A DNA stretch of 64,000 bases from Dietzia aurantiaca (GTDB lineage Bacteria > Actinomycetota > Actinomycetes > Mycobacteriales > Mycobacteriaceae). The notes under the pieces were generated by a model. The model saw nothing but the letters and a program-made list of their open reading frames with translations, ran no database searches and was not told where the DNA came from. The first letter of the stretch is position 1, and every line of letters begins with the position of its first letter. The stretch lies in contig NZ_JAIFXZ010000014.1 in NCBI RefSeq assembly GCF_021033825.1, positions 48,075-112,074 on the forward strand, read 5' to 3'. Shown here piece by piece: positions 59,418 through 64,000 of the stretch. The position numbers and the translations under genes were made by a program.

Positions 59418-62400
59418 TCAGAGAATGTCGCCCTCGGCGTACCGGGGCGCGAGCGCCTCCATCTGCTGCATGACCCGCTGGATGGCCTCGGGCTGCTGGT
59501 CCGGCGGGTAGCCGTGTTTGCGCAGGCTCCGCTTGACCGATGCGCGGAGCTTGGCTTTGACGTCCTCACGGACCGTCCAGTCGGTGCGGATGTCGCGACG
59601 CATGGTGGCGACGATCGAGCGGGCGATCTCGGCCAGCACGTCGTCGCCGAGGACGTCGACCGCGGACTCGTTCAAGGCGACTACGTCGTAGAACGCGAGT
59701 TCAAAACTCTCCAGCGGCGGCTCGAAGCTCTGTCCACGGTCGGCCTCCGCGCTGACCTCCTTGGCGAGCTCCACGAGCTCGGCGATCACCTCGGCGGCGG
59801 TGAGCTGCTGGTTGGTGTAGCGCACCATCAACTCGTTGACGCGCTCGGAGAACAGCCTGCGCCGTACCTCGTTGCCGTGCGTGACCGTCGCGGCCTCCTC
59901 CAGCAACGTCGCTTTGAGCGCCTCGATCGCCAGGTGCGCCTTGGACGGCTTCTGCGCCTCCTCGACCCACTGCGGCGTGAGCGTGTCGAGCCTCGGGAGG
60001 GGCAGGCCGGCCTCGCGGTAGATGTCCACGACGCCGGTGCTCGCGGCGGAGTCGACGATCAGCTCGCCCAGGATGCGCTTGATCTCGTCCGGGACCAGTT
60101 CTCCGGCGCCGATCTTCTGTTGCGCGTCGAGCTTGAGCATCCAGACGCGGACCTCTTCGACGAACCGCACCTCGGGCCGGACCGTTTCGAGTGAGTCGTT
60201 GCCGGCCGCCAGGGCCCACGCCCGCGCGAGTTTGGATGACAGGTCGCGGAAGCGGTCGGCGAGAGGGCGCGCGTCCGGGTCGTCGTCGTCGCGGTTTCCC
60301 GGTGTGCCCGGCGACCGCAGGCGGGTGACCACGGTGAGGAGCGCATCACGCCAGCCGGTCTTGGCGTTGCCGTGCCACTGCGCCTTCCACGCGTCGCCGA
60401 TGAGCTCGCGCACGCCTGCGAGCAGGTCGAGCACGATCTGCGCGGCCTCCTCGGAGGTGCGGCCGACGAGCCGGTCACCGCCCTCCGGGGCCTCGCGGGT
60501 GAACTCCTCCAATGCCTTGGAGAGGTTGTCGGTGAGCGGCGCGTAGCCCACGAGCAGCCCGTCCTGCTTCCCGCGGAAGGTTCGGTTGACGCGGGCCAGC
60601 GTCTGCATGAGCAGCGCGCCCTTGAGCGGCCGGTCCACGTACAGCGTGTGCAGCGCCGGGGCGTCGAAGCCGGTGAGCATCATGTCCTTGACGATGATCA
60701 GCTCGAGCTCGTCGTCGGGGTTCTTCACCCGCTGCTTCACCGCGGCGATCGCACTCGGACGCCGGAGATGCCTGGTGACGTGCTCCTCGTCGCCCGGAGC
60801 GGCGGTGTAGACCACCTTGACCTTGCCCGTGTCGTCGGCATCGGAGTGCCAGTCAGGGCGGAGGGCAACGATCTCCTGGTACAGGTTCGCGGCGATGGAT
60901 CGGGTGGCGCAGACGATCATCGCCTTGCCCGGGACACCGAGGAAGGGCCGCATGGCGTCGCGGCGGGTTTCCCAGTGGGTCACCAGGTCGGCGGCCAGGG
61001 TGCGGATCCGCTCGGGGGCGCCGTAGACGGTGTCGAGCTTGGCCACCGCGCGCTGGAGTCGTTCGGCGTCCGCGGCGTCGAGGCCGCTCAGCGCCTCCTC
61101 CGCGGCGTCGTCGAGCGACTCGTCGTCCACGCCGGGGAGGCGGGCCAGGCTGATCAGCCGCGGTTCGTAGACCACGGGAACCGTGGCGCCGTCCTCCACC
61201 GCCCGGTGCAGGTCGTAGACGTCGATGTCGGCGCCGAAGACGCGGCGGGTGTCGCGCTCCCCTTCGGTGATGGGGGTCCCGGTGAAGGCGATGAGGGTCG
61301 CGTGCGGCAACGCGCTCTTGAGGTGCGCGGCGTACCCGTCCAGGTTGTCGTAGTGACTGCGGTGGGCCTCGTCGGCGATGACGACAATGTTGCGCCGGTC
61401 CGAGAGCAGCGGGTGTGTTGCTCCGGAATCGCGCTCAGCTTGGCTCAGGCCGAACTTCTGCAGGGTGGTGAAGTAGATGCCGCCCGAGCGGCGGTCCGCC
61501 AGCTGCGTCCGCAGATCGTCGCGGGTGCGGACCTGCACCGGCTGCTCCGGGAGCAGGTCGGAGATCTGGAAGCCGTCGAACAGTTGGGAGTCCAGCTCGG
61601 TGCGGTCGGTGATGACGATGACCGTGGGGTTGGCCAGTCGCGGGTGCCGCATGATCTTGGCGGTGTAGAGCTCCATCTCCATGGACTTGCCGGAGCCCTG
61701 GGTGTGCCACACGACGCCGGCCCGGCCGTCGGAGTCCACCGCGCGGACGGTGGCACCGACGGCTTTGGTGACGGCGAAGTACTGGTGGGGTTTGGCGATG
61801 CGTTTGACCAGCCCGGACTCGGTGGCGTCGAAGGCGGTGAAGTCGCGGTGGAGCTGGCCGAATCGTTCGACGTTGAACACGCCGTCGATGAGGAGGTCGA
61901 GTTCGGTGATGGGTTCAGCGGAGCCGTCGAGGCTGGTGAATGGGGTGATGCGGCGGCCGTCGTCGTCGACGTTCCAGGGCGCGAAGTGGTTCCACGGGGT
62001 GAACGGCGTGCCGTAGCGGGCGGAGAGGTCGTCGGTGGCGACGACGACGACGGCGAAGCGGAACGCCATGGGGAATTCGTGGAGATAGGTGCGCAGCTGG
62101 TTGTACGCGAGCTCGGCGGTGGCGTTCTTGGCGCTCGGCTTCTTGAGTTCGAAAATCGCGAGCGGCAGTCCGTTGACGTAGGCCACCACGTCGAATCGTC
62201 GTTCGTGTTCGCGGCTGCGGACGGTCACCTGGTCCACGGCGTGGTACCGGTTGCGGGAGGCGTCGGCGGACAGGAAGCGAATGACCGGGGCGACCTCGCG
62301 GCCGTCGTCGTCGATGTAGGTCAGGCCCTTGTAGCCGTCGAGCAGGATGTGGTGGAGCCGATGGTTCTCGGTGACGGCATCCTGCGACTTGGGGGTGGTC

Positions 62401-62618
62401 ACCTCGACCATGGCCTGCTGTAGGTACTCCTCTGGCACGTCCGGGTTGAGGTTGATCAGCGACTGCAGGAGGGTGCCCCGCAGGACGATGTCGTGCCACG
62501 AGTCGCGCTCCCCCGACCCGGGCGCCAGGGACGGGCCGGAGCGGTGCTCCCATTCGCGCTCGGCGAGGGCGTCGAGGATGCCCTGCTCGGCTTGGGCCTC
62601 GGACCAGCCGTAAGTCAT
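59418..62618 (-). CDS. hsdR: HsdR, type I restriction enzyme motor/nuclease subunit
   Basis: 1066 residues from ATG 62618, chosen for AAGGA five bases upstream over ATG 62624. The N-terminal nuclease domain has RRFDVVAYVNGLPLAIFELK (PD-ExK core, D...E-x-K). Then a superfamily 2 translocase: VVWHTQGSGKSMEM (Walker A), ADEAHRS (Walker B), AFTGTPI (motif III) and LARVNRTFRGK (motif VI). The C-terminal helical region would contact HsdM/HsdS. It cuts DNA at a distance after ATP-driven translocation. hsdM and hsdS are not in the window, and the next gene upstream is divergent, so the locus is either split or continues beyond 64 kb. Confidence 0.95.
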   Translation of the reverse strand: MTYGWSEAQAEQGILDALAEREWEHRSGPSLAPGSGERDSWHDIVLRGTLLQSLINLNPDVPEEYLQQAMVEVTTPKSQDAVTENHRLHHILLDGYKGLTYIDDDGREVAPVIRFLSADASRNRYHAVDQVTVRSREHERRFDVVAYVNGLPLAIFELKKPSAKNATAELAYNQLRTYLHEFPMAFRFAVVVVATDDLSARYGTPFTPWNHFAPWNVDDDGRRITPFTSLDGSAEPITELDLLIDGVFNVERFGQLHRDFTAFDATESGLVKRIAKPHQYFAVTKAVGATVRAVDSDGRAGVVWHTQGSGKSMEMELYTAKIMRHPRLANPTVIVITDRTELDSQLFDGFQISDLLPEQPVQVRTRDDLRTQLADRRSGGIYFTTLQKFGLSQAERDSGATHPLLSDRRNIVVIADEAHRSHYDNLDGYAAHLKSALPHATLIAFTGTPITEGERDTRRVFGADIDVYDLHRAVEDGATVPVVYEPRLISLARLPGVDDESLDDAAEEALSGLDAADAERLQRAVAKLDTVYGAPERIRTLAADLVTHWETRRDAMRPFLGVPGKAMIVCATRSIAANLYQEIVALRPDWHSDADDTGKVKVVYTAAPGDEEHVTRHLRRPSAIAAVKQRVKNPDDELELIIVKDMMLTGFDAPALHTLYVDRPLKGALLMQTLARVNRTFRGKQDGLLVGYAPLTDNLSKALEEFTREAPEGGDRLVGRTSEEAAQIVLDLLAGVRELIGDAWKAQWHGNAKTGWRDALLTVVTRLRSPGTPGNRDDDDPDARPLADRFRDLSSKLARAWALAAGNDSLETVRPEVRFVEEVRVWMLKLDAQQKIGAGELVPDEIKRILGELIVDSAASTGVVDIYREAGLPLPRLDTLTPQWVEEAQKPSKAHLAIEALKATLLEEAATVTHGNEVRRRLFSERVNELMVRYTNQQLTAAEVIAELVELAKEVSAEADRGQSFEPPLESFELAFYDVVALNESAVDVLGDDVLAEIARSIVATMRRDIRTDWTVREDVKAKLRASVKRSLRKHGYPPDQQPEAIQRVMQQMEALAPRYAEGDIL

Positions 62619-62670
62619 GGTCATCCTTCCGGGGGTGATGCGGCGGCCGCAGGCGGAGTCACTGAGGCTT

Positions 62671-62750
62671 TCACTGTTGCTCACTGCAGTTCACTGTTCC
62701 TCACTGTTCTACAGTGTTCTACACTGTTCTGCAGTGAGTAACAGTGAAGG
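62671..62750. repeat. Array of helically phased 10-bp repeats between hsdR and the AlbA-type gene
   Basis: Eight successive 10-bp cells related to TCACTGTTCT, starting at 62671, 62681, 62691, 62701, 62711, 62721, 62731 and 62741. CACTG(T) cores occur at 62672, 62682, 62692, 62702 and 62722. Inverted forms (ACAGTG or CAGTG) occur at 62711, 62732 and 62741. A further CACTGT at 62755 runs into the start codon. The exact 10-bp period puts the cores on one face of the helix, so a multimeric DNA-binding protein controlling the divergent genes is likely. Confidence 0.8.
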
Positions 62751-62758
62751 GAAACACT

Positions 62759-64000
62759 GTGGATCAGTCCGACTTCGACGCAGTGATCGCACGCCTGCGC
62801 GCCCAGGGCACGGACGACGCGTTCACCGAGGTCAAAGAGACCGGAAATGCACTCGGTGCGTCCGTATGGAAGTCGGTCAGCGCCTTTGCCAACACGGCAG
62901 GCGGGCTCATCGTTCTCGGCGTCAGTGAGGACCGCGGATTCACCGCAGTCGAAGACTTCGAGATCGACCGCGTGTGCAATCAGTTCATCGACGGGATGGG
63001 GGATGGCAATTCCGGAGGTGCGCTTCTTGCCCTGCCCCCGGAGTACACAGTCCGCCGGTTCGCCTTGGATGGCGGCCAGGCACTCGCGATCGAGATCGCG
63101 GAGAATTCCATCGATGCCAAGCCGTGTTACATCAGGAGCAAGGGCGTCGAAACCGGAAGCTTCAAGCGGAAAGACGATCACGACATTCGGCTGAGCCGAA
63201 CCGAGATCTTCGAGTTGCAAACCGCATGCACTCCGTCGGAGGCGGACCGCGCCGTGGTGGCCGAGTGCAGCGTGAGAGACCTCGACGACACGCTGGTAAG
63301 CACGCTGCTTTCGGCCCGCGAGGGTTCCAAGGCACTGCAGGGCGTCGATTCGACCATCGGGAAGCTGAACAGGCTCAATGTCACCGACAGCAGCGGCAAC
63401 GTCCGGCTGGCCGGGTTGCTCACCGTCGGACAATATCCGCAGCAGTACTTCCCGCAGCTCTTCGTGGACGTTAGTGTTCACCCGACCGTGGAGAAGTCGT
63501 CTGCTTCCACACAACTGCGGTTCTCCGACCGTGTCGAATGCTCCGGGCCGCTGTCCGAGGCCGTCCACGAGGCAGTACAGGCGGTGCGGAAGAACCTGCG
63601 CACCTACTCGGTCATCGAGGACACCGGGCGCAGGGACGAGCTCGAGGTTCCCGAGAGAGTTCTTCGCGAAGCCATTGGCAACGCCGTCCTTCATCGGGAG
63701 TACCACCCCATGTTTCTGGGACAGGCCGTGGCGGTGGACGTCTACCCTGACCGGATCACCGTCACCAGCCCTGGCGGGCTGTGGCAGAAGACCAAGGACA
63801 CGATCGGCGACGGGGTGTCCCGGTGCCGGAATCAGGCCTTGGTCCAACTCCTCAAGAAGGTCCCCTCGCTCGGCGCCGGCGGGACCGTAGCGGAGGGTGG
63901 CGGCGGTGGCATCCCCCTCATGTTCGACGAGATGGCGGAGGACCGGGCGAAGAGCGTTCTTGGTGCGCCCCACGGTCACGGAGAGCTCGGCAATCGACAT
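62759..64000 (+). CDS. AlbA_2/Schlafen-type ATPase/regulator (3' end outside window)
   Basis: Open from GTG 62759 to the window edge, 414 codons, with AAGGG about ten bases upstream. The N-terminal AlbA_2 (AAA_4, Schlafen-like) domain has FTEVKETGN and SAFANTAGGLIVLGVSED, the glutamate/lysine and ANTxGG signature. The middle is variable. From about residue 300 comes the HATPase_c_4 domain: VPERVLREAIGNAVLHREY with the N-box Asn, then ITVTSPGGLW and GGGGIPLMFDEM. Such proteins are called putative DNA-binding regulators and often sit inside type I restriction loci. Base composition is visibly lower in GC than most of the window, suggesting acquisition. Confidence 0.82.
   Translation, partial: MDQSDFDAVIARLRAQGTDDAFTEVKETGNALGASVWKSVSAFANTAGGLIVLGVSEDRGFTAVEDFEIDRVCNQFIDGMGDGNSGGALLALPPEYTVRRFALDGGQALAIEIAENSIDAKPCYIRSKGVETGSFKRKDDHDIRLSRTEIFELQTACTPSEADRAVVAECSVRDLDDTLVSTLLSAREGSKALQGVDSTIGKLNRLNVTDSSGNVRLAGLLTVGQYPQQYFPQLFVDVSVHPTVEKSSASTQLRFSDRVECSGPLSEAVHEAVQAVRKNLRTYSVIEDTGRRDELEVPERVLREAIGNAVLHREYHPMFLGQAVAVDVYPDRITVTSPGGLWQKTKDTIGDGVSRCRNQALVQLLKKVPSLGAGGTVAEGGGGGIPLMFDEMAEDRAKSVLGAPHGHGELGNRH

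Noticed and set aside
59700..62420. A 683-codon plus-strand frame opposite hsdR
   Set aside because: Antisense shadow, Val/Gly/Asp/Arg-rich with no domain; hsdR motifs on the other strand are unambiguous.
62671..62760. The 10-bp repeats as a CRISPR array
   Set aside because: The repeats are contiguous 10-mers with no spacers, and no cas genes are present.
62681..64000. A long minus-strand frame opposite the AlbA-type gene
   Set aside because: The plus strand carries the AlbA_2 and HATPase motifs; the minus frame has none and lacks a start inside the window.

Overview
The window is a 64 kb stretch of very high-GC DNA with short intergenic gaps, GTG/TTG starts, many 4-bp ATGA/GTGA overlaps and many apparently leaderless genes (a TANNNT box 6-7 bases before the start codon). 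Lsr2, a mycothiol-type DinB-fold protein, a DUF222/HNH nuclease, a GT87 mannosyltransferase and a MoaC-MoaB fusion point to an actinobacterium of the Mycobacteriales (Dietzia, Gordonia, Rhodococcus or Corynebacterium type). The genus cannot be fixed from the sequence alone. No rRNA, tRNA, CRISPR array or insertion sequence was seen.

Region 1 (1-8.8 kb): the end of a GT87 glycosyltransferase, fdhD, a nucleotidyltransferase, a divergent MFS exporter/TetR pair around a palindromic operator, a MobA-MoeA fusion, and an nsrR-hmp pair for nitric oxide sensing and detoxification. nsrR and hmp each carry the same 23-bp dyad.

Region 2 (8.9-29 kb) is a nitrate/nitrite respiration island. narK-narG-narH-narJ-narI is followed by two tandem TehA/SLAC1-family channels. 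On the opposite strand lie a large membrane-anchored fusion protein ending in a copper nitrite reductase, modA, moaD, moaA and a uracil permease, with a second moeA divergent. Nitrate would be reduced to nitrite by NarGHI (molybdenum cofactor), nitrite to NO by the NirK-like enzyme, and NO handled by NsrR/Hmp. moaCB and moaE lie at 41-42.5 kb, so most molybdenum cofactor genes are in the window but scattered.

Region 3 (29-49 kb): a repeat-rich 350-bp gap; a TetR/DHA2 efflux operon with a double operator; pyruvate:quinone oxidoreductase; TenA; a secreted lipase; a methyltransferase/AraC pair divergent from a self-sufficient fatty-acid desaturase (desaturase, reductase and ferredoxin in one chain); an old yellow enzyme; moaCB-moaE; an HNH nuclease; a nucleosidase; a beta-repeat lipoprotein; and a five-gene TetR operon ending in two CrcB fluoride channels.

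Region 4 (49-59.4 kb): lsr2, then assimilatory sulfate reduction (siroheme sulfite/nitrite reductase, CysH, a truncated CysG, and a sirohydrochlorin ferrochelatase separated from them by an acyltransferase). Next come a small unannotated hydrophobic peptide gene, a patatin, an alanine/glycine symporter coupled to adenosine deaminase, and a DoxX/secreted-protein pair.

Region 5 (59.4-64 kb) looks like a defence locus: a type I restriction HsdR subunit divergent from an AlbA/Schlafen-type ATPase gene that runs off the window. An array of helically phased 10-bp repeats separates them. hsdM and hsdS are not in the window.
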